From: Candidatus Saccharimonadota bacterium | GTDB taxonomy: Bacteria; Patescibacteriota; Saccharimonadia; Saccharimonadales; Saccharimonadaceae | Direction: 5' to 3' | Assembly (NCBI GenBank): GCA_905372785.1 | Contig: CAJPQG010000001.1 | Location: 148,589 to 212,588 of the forward strand | Length of the DNA: 64,000 nt | Shown here: positions 34,886 to 42,766 of the stretch, piece after piece | Numbering within the stretch: position 1 is the stretch's first letter | Layout: each line of letters opens with the position of its first letter | Made by a program: the position numbers and the translations under genes | The notes under the pieces: model-generated | The model's input: only the letters and a program-made list of their open reading frames with translations | Database searches by the model: none | Told to the model about the DNA's origin: nothing

Positions 34886-36316
34886 CTATAGCCGCTCGCG
34901 AATAAGCTTCTGGGCAATGGCCGGGTTGGCCTTACCCTGTGATCGCTTCATAACCTGGCCAACGAGATAGCCAATCGCCTTATCTTTACCATTTTTAATA
35001 TCTTCAATCGAGCGCTGGCTGGCCGGATCTGCCAAAACCGCCTCAACAACCTCAGCAATAAAATCGGTGTCGCTACTCTGAAGTAACCCACGGGCTTGAG
35101 CAATCTCCTTTGGCGATAGCTCTTCGGTAAATAGTGCTGCAAAAATCTCTTTAGCACCGCCACTCGATACTGCGCCCTGCATCGTCATGGCTGCTAGCTC
35201 AGCAAGACTCTCTGCAGTTGGTAGTCCACGCTCTAGAAGCTCCGCGAGCTGATCATTATTCGCGAACCAGTAGGCAACTTTAACTACCTGATCAGCATCA
35301 AGTAACTGCTGCACTTCACGCACACGCTGCGCCACCTGTTGGTGCGCCAGCAATGAATCTACCACTGAGCGGTCCAGTCCCAGCCCACTCCACGCTTTGC
35401 GATAATCTGCAGGCAGCTCTGGCACTTCAGCCCAAATTGCTGCTATTTCCTCATCGCTCAAGCGCACTGGTGGAATGTCAGCATCTGGCATATAGCGATA
35501 GTCTTGCGCGTCCTCTTTGCTACGCTGCGAGAATGTTGCTTGTTTTGTATCATCCCAGCCACGGGTTTCTTGGCGAACTTTTTCGCCTGCTTCTAATGCG
35601 TCAATTTGTCGCTTAAACTCATACTCAGCCGCTCGTTCTACGCTACGGAATGAGTTCAGGTTTTTAATTTCTGTGCGAACGCCAAGCTCGCTAGCGCCTT
35701 TTTTAGCCACAGAAATATTGACATCAAAGCGCATATTACCGTGATACAAATCGCCATAGGTTACACCAGCATACACCATACGTCGCTGCAATTCTGTCGC
35801 ATACGCTCGAGCTGCTTCAGCAGAATGAATGTCCGGCTCAGATACAATTTCAATCAGCGGCGTACCAGCACGGTTAAGATCCACCAAACTATAGCCTGAC
35901 TCATGTGTCAATTTACCTGCGTCTTCCTCAAGATGTGCGTGGTGAATACGCACTGGCGCCACCTCGCCATTATCAAGCGGCACCTCAATAGTGCCACTTA
36001 AGATAATCGGCTGGTACATCTGCGTGGTTTGGTAACCCTTTGGCAAATCTGGGTAAAAATAATGTTTGCGGTCAAATGAGCTCTCACGAGCTACATCGGC
36101 CCCAAGTGCTTTAGCAGCTCGCACCGCAAGGTGTACCGCCTCTTTGTTAAGCACTGGCAACATACCAGGCAGCCCATAATCAACTGCGCTCACGCAGCTA
36201 TTTGGCTCTGCTTCACGAGCATCATTATTTGCACTACTAAATAGCTTGGTAGCTGTTTTTAGCTGCACATGACACTCAATTCCAATCGTCATTTCATAAT
36301 CATCATATTTCGCCAT
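34886..36316 (-). CDS. gatB: Asp/Glu-tRNA(Asn/Gln) amidotransferase subunit B
   Basis: A 476-residue tRNA-binding kinase subunit of GatCAB, which converts misacylated Glu-tRNA-Gln or Asp-tRNA-Asn. Hallmarks are IGIECHVQLKT, the zinc/ATP region PDLPKGYQTTQ, EEDAGKLTHE, DLNRAGTPLIEIVSEPDI and YRYMPDADIPP. The C-terminal YqeY-like domain is complete (KAIGYLVGQVMKRSQGKANP). AAGGAGAG precedes the ATG. It is separated from gatA by a small HEPN-like ORF. Confidence 0.97.
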   Translation of the reverse strand: MAKYDDYEMTIGIECHVQLKTATKLFSSANNDAREAEPNSCVSAVDYGLPGMLPVLNKEAVHLAVRAAKALGADVARESSFDRKHYFYPDLPKGYQTTQMYQPIILSGTIEVPLDNGEVAPVRIHHAHLEEDAGKLTHESGYSLVDLNRAGTPLIEIVSEPDIHSAEAARAYATELQRRMVYAGVTYGDLYHGNMRFDVNISVAKKGASELGVRTEIKNLNSFRSVERAAEYEFKRQIDALEAGEKVRQETRGWDDTKQATFSQRSKEDAQDYRYMPDADIPPVRLSDEEIAAIWAEVPELPADYRKAWSGLGLDRSVVDSLLAHQQVAQRVREVQQLLDADQVVKVAYWFANNDQLAELLERGLPTAESLAELAAMTMQGAVSSGGAKEIFAALFTEELSPKEIAQARGLLQSSDTDFIAEVVEAVLADPASQRSIEDIKNGKDKAIGYLVGQVMKRSQGKANPAIAQKLIRERL

Positions 36317-36326
36317 ATCTCTCTCC

Positions 36327-36752
36327 TTACACCGCTCCTAGGTCTTGCAAGCCACGGTAAAAACTTGCTAGCGCCGACTGCACCATTTGTGGCGCCAATT
36401 GCACCGTCGTCTCGTGTGCGATACGGTTGCGCAGCTTGTGTGCCGCCCAAACACTATTCGCGTTACTCCATCGCTTTTGTGCATGCTTCATGCGCTCTCC
36501 CATGGTTTTACCAGGGATACCTTTGTCGCGAAGCGCTTGGTCTAATAGGCTATCTGCACGCAGCACTGCCATCGGCAAGGCGTCTCCGCCTTTATCAGCT
36601 AATGCCTGAATAGCCTGCCATTTTTCACGATATGCAGCCTTGTTAAGCGCCTTAGGTTTTTTACCAAGGAAGAATCCAACGACGTATAATAGTCCTCCGA
36701 CTACAAGCAGTGCGACTGCAAGCGGCAGAATTGCATCAAACCCCATGTCCAT
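36327..36752 (-). CDS. Membrane-anchored protein with HEPN-like RNxxAH motif
   Basis: A 141-residue protein. One membrane segment (residues 7-29) is followed by a helical cytoplasmic domain. Near residue 108 it has KLRNRIAHE, the R-x4-H pattern of HEPN ribonuclease-type domains. The ATG overlaps the gatA TGA (TGATG) and gatB follows by 10 nt, so it is firmly inside the gat operon. The domain call is by motif only; HEPN folds also occur in inactive scaffold proteins. Confidence 0.55.
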   Translation of the reverse strand: MDMGFDAILPLAVALLVVGGLLYVVGFFLGKKPKALNKAAYREKWQAIQALADKGGDALPMAVLRADSLLDQALRDKGIPGKTMGERMKHAQKRWSNANSVWAAHKLRNRIAHETTVQLAPQMVQSALASFYRGLQDLGAV

Positions 36753-38137
36753 CAGCGCTCACCCTCGATAGCTTGCGCAAGCCCAAGTAGCTGCTGATCT
36801 GACTGCATTGGGCCAATGAGCTGTACACCAATTGGTAGCCCATCTTTTGATGTTCCGGCTGGCACCGACACGCCAGGCAATCCAGCTAGACTCACCGGAA
36901 TAGTCATCAAATCAGCCTGATACATCTGCACAGGATCATGTGTTTTAGCGCCCAACTTAAAGGCTGGTGTTGGCGCCACAGGGCTCACCAGCACATCATA
37001 CTGTTGAAACAGTGCATTAAATTCCCGAATTAATAGCGCCCTAGCTTTTTGCGCCTTCATGTAATACGCATCAAAATACCCGCTCGATAGCACGTAACTA
37101 CCCATCATGATGCGGCGTTTATTTTCTGCCTCAAATCCCTGATCTCGGCTATATCGATAAACGTCCTCTAAATTAGTAGCCTCTGCGCGATTGCCGTAGC
37201 GAATACCATCGTAGCGAGCCAAATTACTCGAAACTTCAGCTGGAATAATGATGTAATACATACCTGGGGTGTACGCAAGCATCTTCAGTGAAACCTCTTC
37301 CACTGTGTGGCCAGCCTCTTCTAGCTTCTGCGCATACTCACGCGTTACGGCAGCAACTTCTTCATCTGTTCCCTCGCCAAGTGTTTCACGAATCAGGCCA
37401 ATCTTTAGTGGCTTTGACTCTGGTAGTGTAGGCTGCCAGTAGTCAGCTAGCGTGGTCATATCTTTATCGTCCTGGCCAGCAATAACGCTCATTACCAAAT
37501 CAACGTCAGCTGGAGTATGCGCAAAACAACCCACAGTATCAGTGCTGCTAGCCATAGCTACGACACCATACCGGCTCACAGCTCCATAGGTTGGCTTAAT
37601 ACCATACACACCATTAAAACTAGCTGGCTGGCGGATTGATCCACCAGTGTCGCTACCCAAGGTAAATGGCACAATATCCAATGCTACTGCTACTGCAGAA
37701 CCACCACTGCTACCACCAGCAACGCGGCTTGTATCGACTGCATTTTTAGTTGGGCCAAAAGCTGAATTTTCAGTACTACCGCCATGCGCAAAAGCATCAA
37801 GATTTACTTTGCCAATACAAATTGCCCCTTCCGCCTCTAGGCGCTCAACAGCCTCGGCTTGCACCGGTGAGGTAAAGGTCTCTAACATATGGCTTGCCGC
37901 CGTTGTTGGTGCACCAAATGCCATAAAATTATCCTTCAGCGCAAAGGGAACGCCCGCCAGGCGGCCAGTAAGCTTTCCTTCGTCCACCAGGCGCGCTCGC
38001 TCTAGTGCACGCTGCTCTGTTAGGTTAATAAAGATATCATACTCACGGCTAGCCTTAGCTTTTTCCAGCGCCTCACTCACTCGCTGCACAGCACTGCGGC
38101 CATCTGTTATGTATTCATGTATTGTTGTTTTGCTCAT
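36752..38137 (-). CDS. gatA: Asp/Glu-tRNA(Asn/Gln) amidotransferase subunit A
   Basis: A 461-residue amidase of GatCAB that releases ammonia from glutamine. The amidase signature is GGSSGGSAVAVA with the catalytic Ser-cisSer-Lys set (LKDN lysine, SSGGS, and SDTGGSIRQPAS). The length is slightly short of the usual about 480-490. The ATG follows the gatC stop after 2 nt without a Shine-Dalgarno, so translation is coupled. Confidence 0.97.
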   Translation of the reverse strand: MSKTTIHEYITDGRSAVQRVSEALEKAKASREYDIFINLTEQRALERARLVDEGKLTGRLAGVPFALKDNFMAFGAPTTAASHMLETFTSPVQAEAVERLEAEGAICIGKVNLDAFAHGGSTENSAFGPTKNAVDTSRVAGGSSGGSAVAVALDIVPFTLGSDTGGSIRQPASFNGVYGIKPTYGAVSRYGVVAMASSTDTVGCFAHTPADVDLVMSVIAGQDDKDMTTLADYWQPTLPESKPLKIGLIRETLGEGTDEEVAAVTREYAQKLEEAGHTVEEVSLKMLAYTPGMYYIIIPAEVSSNLARYDGIRYGNRAEATNLEDVYRYSRDQGFEAENKRRIMMGSYVLSSGYFDAYYMKAQKARALLIREFNALFQQYDVLVSPVAPTPAFKLGAKTHDPVQMYQADLMTIPVSLAGLPGVSVPAGTSKDGLPIGVQLIGPMQSDQQLLGLAQAIEGER

Positions 38138-38139
38138 AA

Positions 38140-38427
38140 TTACAACACCTTTGGTACCTTTACTTGCTGCTCTGCTGTATCTGGCGCCAGCTGCAGTAGC
38201 TCCTCACGGCTAATATCTTGCTGCGGCTGGTCTTCGCGCCATATATTAGATTGCCCGCCGACGCGGAATACTGGCTTCGCTTCTGCCGTATCCAGCTCGT
38301 CTAACATTTCTACATAGCCCAAAATCTGGGTTAAATCTTGCTGCATAGCCACTTCTTCATCTTGAGAGAGCCCCAGCGCACTCAGTTGTGCTAAGTGAAG
38401 CACCTCATCCCGTGTAATTTTCGTCAT
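38140..38427 (-). CDS. gatC: Asp/Glu-tRNA(Asn/Gln) amidotransferase subunit C
   Basis: A 95-residue GatC that bridges GatA and GatB. It shows ITRDEVLHLAQLSALGLS and LGYVEMLDELDT. I start at the ATG at 38427 because a TATACT box (38434-38439) ends exactly 6 nt before it; a longer frame to 38487 would read through the promoter. No Shine-Dalgarno is present, so the operon mRNA is probably leaderless. This is the first gene of gatC-gatA-x-gatB-x-x-dnaE. Confidence 0.93.
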   Translation of the reverse strand: MTKITRDEVLHLAQLSALGLSQDEEVAMQQDLTQILGYVEMLDELDTAEAKPVFRVGGQSNIWREDQPQQDISREELLQLAPDTAEQQVKVPKVL

Positions 38428-38604
38428 AGTATTAGTATACCCTGCTACACGCAAAATACCTAGTTCCCTAGGTAAAGTCACCCGCACCTTTGTGAAGGAA
38501 TGTCTTTTATGGTATAGTTAGAATGATCATTGGCTATTCATTATGGCAGTAGCAATTTGCTACGTAGCCACAACCCGGTACAGAAAGAAAGTAGGTGGTT
38601 TCCA

Positions 38605-38991
38605 ATGATAGCACTAGTTGACATAATGATGATAGTAGTTTGTATGTTTACCGCAGCAGCCTGCGTATTGGGCTATATCCAGGTCTACGCCACCAATACT
38701 AGCACTCACATTCAGAGTGTCAATAAATTACGTGAATGGAGGGCCCGGCATGAGCTCCTGATGTATTACTGCAAAGTAGCCTTATGGCTAAACTTCATGT
38801 CAGCCACAGCCGCGCTAGTGGCTTTACTACTAAGTAAGCCGTCCGCTCCATCAATCGGCGTGCCCATCTCAGGCTACACATGGTTCCTAGTTACCGCTAT
38901 CGAGGTTTGTGCTCTGCAAGTAATTGGCACTAAACATAAGATGTGCATTACCCACATAACCAGGATACTCAGTGATAGGAGTGTTCGCTAA
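38605..38991 (+). CDS. Small membrane protein in a solitary cassette, unknown
   Basis: A 128-residue protein with three hydrophobic segments (about 2-26, 56-78 and 88-108). The ATG at 38605 has GTAGGTGG upstream; the longer TTG frame from 38530 covers a leader. It has its own promoter region (TATAGT near 38513), a structured leader of about 80 nt and a strong terminator. No family was recognised. Confidence 0.6.
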   Translation: MIALVDIMMIVVCMFTAAACVLGYIQVYATNTSTHIQSVNKLREWRARHELLMYYCKVALWLNFMSATAALVALLLSKPSAPSIGVPISGYTWFLVTAIEVCALQVIGTKHKMCITHITRILSDRSVR

Positions 38992-39015
38992 TATTCCTAC
39001 TATCTTCAACTGTAG

Positions 39016-39078
39016 CCCCACCACCCTTCATCTCGCGCCCTTGGCGCTTCGGAGATGACCAGGCTGGTGGGGTTTTTC
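39016..39078 (+). terminator. Strong terminator
   Basis: CCCCACCA pairs with TGGTGGGG, with an inner stem TCATCTC/GAGATGA, followed by TTTTTCTTT. Confidence 0.85.
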
Positions 39079-39096
39079 TTTGGTGCTATCTTTACG

Positions 39097-39119
39097 TTAT
39101 ACCACTTTAGTGGTATAAT
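39097..39119 (+). promoter_or_regulatory. Cassette promoter with dyad over the -10
   Basis: TTTACG (39091-39096), 17 nt, TATAAT (39114-39119). The dyad TTATACCAC-TTTA-GTGGTATAA (39097-39118) overlaps the -10 and could be an operator. The copy at 63 kb keeps only the right arm. Confidence 0.6.
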
Positions 39120-39192
39120 TAAAGTAGATCATTAGTCGATTCATCATCTATAGCACCCGGCTGTAGATGCTTACCGAAAGGATGTGATCCTA
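39106..39192 (+). repeat. 87-nt promoter/leader repeat, copy 1
   Basis: This segment, up to the ATG at 39193, matches the minus-strand segment 63438-63352 at 81 of 87 positions with no gap. It includes TATAAT, a 9-bp hairpin with loop ACCCG (39146-39168) and GAAAGGA before the start codon. Confidence 0.9.
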
Positions 39193-39513
39193 ATGACGAG
39201 GTTTAAGAAGTTTATTAAGGACTACAGGTTTAAGGGCTTTAGTCTTATGGACCTTGACTTTGTAGATTCGGTCTTATGGGCAGTCCTAATCGTAGCGTCA
39301 TGGCTTGTGGCGGTAGTTGGTATCATTATCGTAAATGTCGTAGGCTTTACAAATGCTTCAAATGGGGGACTCCTGCTAGCAACGATTGTTCTTGACGCCG
39401 CTCTTCTGTTGATTGTTGCCATTTGTATTTATACTTTGCCTCCCGAAGGGCACAGAAAGAAACATAGCTTACCGCGCCACACTGAGTCCGAATTTCTAGG
39501 GTTCCACCAATAG
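39193..39513 (+). CDS. Small membrane protein in a duplicated-leader cassette
   Basis: A 106-residue protein with a basic N-terminus (MTRFKKFIKDYRFKG) and two membrane segments (about 28-52 and 60-84), ending in a polar tail. AAAGGA lies 10 nt before the ATG; an upstream in-frame GTG at 39184 is too close to it. Leader and terminator are shared with the 63 kb cassette but the ORFs are unrelated. No family was recognised. Confidence 0.6.
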   Translation: MTRFKKFIKDYRFKGFSLMDLDFVDSVLWAVLIVASWLVAVVGIIIVNVVGFTNASNGGLLLATIVLDAALLLIVAICIYTLPPEGHRKKHSLPRHTESEFLGFHQ

Positions 39514-39532
39514 CCTACACTTCAAACCACAC

Positions 39533-39564
39533 ACCCCACTACTTACGTAGTGGGGTCTTTCCTT
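39533..39564 (+). terminator. Cassette terminator, copy 1
   Basis: ACCCCACTAC-TTAC-GTAGTGGGGT followed by CTTTCCTTTT. The stem is the same as in the 63 kb cassette terminator. Confidence 0.85.
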
Positions 39565-39592
39565 TTGCTAGTTTACTGCATAGTGTATAGGC

Positions 39593-41563
39593 CTACATTG
39601 CCTCACGAATTTCCTGAATCGTATCACGCAGCTCGGCTGCTCGTTCAAACTCCAGATTGGCACTAGCCAGTTCCATTTGTGCAGTTAAATCTTTTATTAG
39701 GTGTTTGTACTCTTCACGCGGCACGCTCTTGATATCAAGCGCATCCTTAGTTTGTTTCTTGGCCGCCGGAATAATCGCCCGCAGTCCTTCACCAATCTCT
39801 TTCGCCACGCTGCGCGGCGTAATGTGGTGCTTCTTGTTATACGCAATCTGAATGTCTCGGCGGCGCGCTGTTTCATCAATAGCCCGACGCATCGAATCGG
39901 TGATGTTGTCGGCATACATTAGCACCGTGCCTTCCTCGTGGCGAGCAGCACGGCCAATTGTCTGCACCAGGGCACTTTCACTGCGCAGAAAACCCTCTTT
40001 ATCAGCGTCCATAATCGCCACGAGACTAACTTCCGGCAAGTCCAATCCTTCTCGCAGCAGATTAATACCCACTAGCACATCATAGGTGCCGAGGCGCAAA
40101 TCACGCAAAATATCACCCCGCTCCAGCGTATCGATATCACTATGAATATACGCTGTTTTAATACCGGCATCGATCAAATATTGCGATAGGTCTTCCGCCA
40201 TACGTTTTGTGAGCGTCGTTACCAGCACACGCTGCCCTTTGCTGGTGCGCTGGCGTATCTCATCCAGCAAATCGTCCACCTGCCCTTCTGTCGGCTTCAC
40301 CGTAATAATAGGGTCTAATAGCCCGGTCGGACGAATAACCTGCTGCACTGGTGGCGGCGTTTGCGCTAACTCATACGGTGCCGGAGTGGCCGATACATAA
40401 ATAACATCATTAATATGCGCATTAAATTCTTCAAATGTTAGCGGCCGGTTATCTAGCGCACTTGGCAGGCGAAAGCCATAGTCGACCAGCACTTGTTTGC
40501 GCACTCGATCGCCGTTGTACATTGCCCGCACCTGCGGAATAGTCATGTGGCTCTCATCGATAATGAGCAAAAAATCATCAGGAAAATAGTCGAGCAACGT
40601 CGCCGGCTGCTCACCAGGCTCACGGTTTGTAAGGTAGCGCGAGTAGTTCTCGATCCCCTTAACGAACCCGGTCTCTTCAAGCATCTCAAGATCATATTTT
40701 GTGCGCTGGGCAAGCCGTTGCGCTTCAAGTAATTTGTCGTGATCTTCAAAATACTTCAGCCGAGCCGCAAACTCTTTGCGAATTCCCTCAATTGCCCGCT
40801 CACGCTTTTGCTTTGGCGTCACGTAGTGACTGCTTGGAAAAATAGTAATCTCTTGCGGCGCGCTTAAAATCTCACCCGTCAACGGATTAATCTGCGTGAT
40901 GCGGTCAATATCATCACCAAAAAACTCCACCCGGTACGCAAAGTCTTCACCAGCCGGGAAGATATCAAGTACATCACCGCGCACCCGGAAGGTACCCCGC
41001 TGAAAATCAATATCATTACGCTGATATTGAATATCAGTCAGATGCCGCAGCAGCTTATCCTGCCGCCGCTGATCACCGACCTTCAAGCGCACCGACATGT
41101 CCGCGTAATCTTCCGGTGAACCAATACCATAAATACAGCTCACGCTAGCAACAATAATCGTATCCCGGCGAGTTAGTAGTGCCGATGTCGCCGCATGACG
41201 CAAGCGATCAATCTCATCGTTAATACGCGAGTCCTTCTCAATATACGTGTCGCTGCTAGCCACGTACGCTTCCGGCTGATAGTAGTCAAAATAGCTTACG
41301 AAATAGTGCACCTCATTATCGGGAAAGAACTCTTTAAACTCTGCAAATAGCTGCGCTGCTAGCGTTTTATTGTGCGCCAGCACCAAGGTTGGCACATTAC
41401 GCTGCGCAATAATATTAGCCATCGTAAACGTCTTGCCAGAACCAGTCACACCCAGAAGTGTCTGCTGGTGTTGACCATTTGCTAAACCAGTCACTAGCGA
41501 TTGAATAGCTGCTGGCTGATCACCCGTTGGCCGATATTTTGATACTAAATGAAACTCACTCAT
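39593..41563 (-). CDS. uvrB: Excinuclease ABC subunit B
   Basis: A 656-residue UvrB, the damage-loading helicase of nucleotide excision repair. It has Walker A GVTGSGKTFTMAN near residue 40, the beta-hairpin YFVSYFDYYQPEAYV, DESH Walker B, helicase motifs VGINLLREGLDLPEVS and QTIGRAARH, and a C-terminal UVR motif (LEFERAAELRD). A TACAAT box (41572-41577) ends 8 nt before the ATG and no Shine-Dalgarno is seen, so the leader is very short. uvrA and uvrC are not adjacent. Confidence 0.97.
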   Translation of the reverse strand: MSEFHLVSKYRPTGDQPAAIQSLVTGLANGQHQQTLLGVTGSGKTFTMANIIAQRNVPTLVLAHNKTLAAQLFAEFKEFFPDNEVHYFVSYFDYYQPEAYVASSDTYIEKDSRINDEIDRLRHAATSALLTRRDTIIVASVSCIYGIGSPEDYADMSVRLKVGDQRRQDKLLRHLTDIQYQRNDIDFQRGTFRVRGDVLDIFPAGEDFAYRVEFFGDDIDRITQINPLTGEILSAPQEITIFPSSHYVTPKQKRERAIEGIRKEFAARLKYFEDHDKLLEAQRLAQRTKYDLEMLEETGFVKGIENYSRYLTNREPGEQPATLLDYFPDDFLLIIDESHMTIPQVRAMYNGDRVRKQVLVDYGFRLPSALDNRPLTFEEFNAHINDVIYVSATPAPYELAQTPPPVQQVIRPTGLLDPIITVKPTEGQVDDLLDEIRQRTSKGQRVLVTTLTKRMAEDLSQYLIDAGIKTAYIHSDIDTLERGDILRDLRLGTYDVLVGINLLREGLDLPEVSLVAIMDADKEGFLRSESALVQTIGRAARHEEGTVLMYADNITDSMRRAIDETARRRDIQIAYNKKHHITPRSVAKEIGEGLRAIIPAAKKQTKDALDIKSVPREEYKHLIKDLTAQMELASANLEFERAAELRDTIQEIREAM

Positions 41564-41591
41564 TACTCTTTATTGTACCAGGGGCTACAAA

Positions 41592-41664
41592 TAAAAGAAA
41601 AGCCTATAGGGCGACCTCACGAAGGAGCAAAATTGCTCACAACGCGAGTCACACCTATAGGCTT
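41592..41664 (-). terminator. Terminator of the 119-residue membrane protein gene
   Basis: On the minus strand AAGCCTATAGG pairs with CCTATAGGCTT, followed by TTCTTTT. A second small stem sits in the loop. Confidence 0.75.
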
Positions 41665-41681
41665 GCCTAGTGTTTATACTA

Positions 41682-42041
41682 CTACCATTGCGATGGCCAG
41701 AACACGATATCGCCCTTATCCTTCTCTTTCATATATATCCATGCGGCAACAACCGCTAGCAAAAAATGAATGATACATTCTATAAACAGCCATACAATAG
41801 GCCAGCCTTGCGGAATACGTGTAAACTTATCGATAATACTGTAGCACACAGCCTGCACAAGCGATACTACCGCACACAATGCACTCACAGTAAGTGCACC
41901 GATCAGCAGCCAAGTGGACTTAAAGAGTTCAACATTATCCCACACACTACGATTCCTAATATAACTAGAAAGCACCTGTAAACAGACAGATACGGGAATA
42001 CCGAGAACGGTCAGTATAGTAACAATTACTAGGTACATCAT
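41682..42041 (-). CDS. Small membrane protein in a solitary cassette, unknown
   Basis: A 119-residue protein with three or four membrane segments (about 2-25, 40-68, 84-108). A TATACT box (42114-42119), a leader of about 70 nt with an ATAGCC-GGTT-GGCTAT hairpin (42076-42091) and GGAAGGA precede the ATG. The architecture resembles the 39 kb and 63 kb leaders, though the sequence has diverged. No family was recognised. Confidence 0.6.
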   Translation of the reverse strand: MMYLVIVTILTVLGIPVSVCLQVLSSYIRNRSVWDNVELFKSTWLLIGALTVSALCAVVSLVQAVCYSIIDKFTRIPQGWPIVWLFIECIIHFLLAVVAAWIYMKEKDKGDIVFWPSQW

Positions 42042-42157
42042 TCAAACCACGTCCTTCCAAGGTCAAGTGTTTCATATAGCCGGTTGGCTATTCGTGATGA
42101 ATGAACTACAGCTAGTATAACACAAATATTATCAGCCGGCTAGCCCGAAACCACACC

Positions 42158-42766
42158 CTACCCGCGCCCTGCTCGGCGCGTACGAACATGGCAATCGTTG
42201 GCATCGTACATAAAGTCTGCGTATTTCGCGTCTAGCGCCTCTATAACTCGCTGCACTAGCAGCTCCGGGTCTGATTCATAGATAATAGTTTTTGCGCCAG
42301 GTGTCTCAATATTTTCTAGTAGCTCTGGCACAAAATTCGCGAGACCACCGCTGCCTAATAGCACCGCACACACCTTGCGGCTCTCTAGTGCAGTCGATAG
42401 CTCGTGCAGGCTGCCCATGCGGCCACCCACTGTAATGACGGCATCACTGGTGCGAACCAAGTGCACATCGCGGCCAACATATGCCATGCCAGTAAAATTA
42501 ATATAATCAAACTCTTTTGTTGGTAGTTTATACACCATCACGTGCTCACGCAGTGAACTGGCTGGCGAAAAACCAACCGACAGGCCGCGTTCACCCGCAA
42601 CGCTCACAGCGCCCATCGCGGCGTAGTGCGGCAATCCAATCGTCGCACCAGTCGTGATAATATGCCCCGACCCAGTAATTGCCCGTCCAACACGAAAAGC
42701 TAGCTCGTGCGAAAGCTGCACCGTCTCACCACTGGCGGCTCCAGACACACAGATCTGATACTGCAT
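42158..42766 (-). CDS. SLOG-superfamily (LOG-like) nucleotide-binding protein
   Basis: A 202-residue Rossmann-type protein. It has the early ITTGATIGLPHYAAMGA segment and the nucleotide-site GGRMGSLHELSTAL motif, similar to the PGGxGTxxE of LOG proteins. LOG enzymes hydrolyse nucleoside monophosphates; other SLOG proteins are sensors. The ATG overlaps the pfkB stop (TAATG), so it is the last gene of the carbon operon and may act on a nucleotide or sugar phosphate made there (inference). Confidence 0.7.
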   Translation of the reverse strand: MQYQICVSGAASGETVQLSHELAFRVGRAITGSGHIITTGATIGLPHYAAMGAVSVAGERGLSVGFSPASSLREHVMVYKLPTKEFDYINFTGMAYVGRDVHLVRTSDAVITVGGRMGSLHELSTALESRKVCAVLLGSGGLANFVPELLENIETPGAKTIIYESDPELLVQRVIEALDAKYADFMYDANDCHVRTRRAGRG

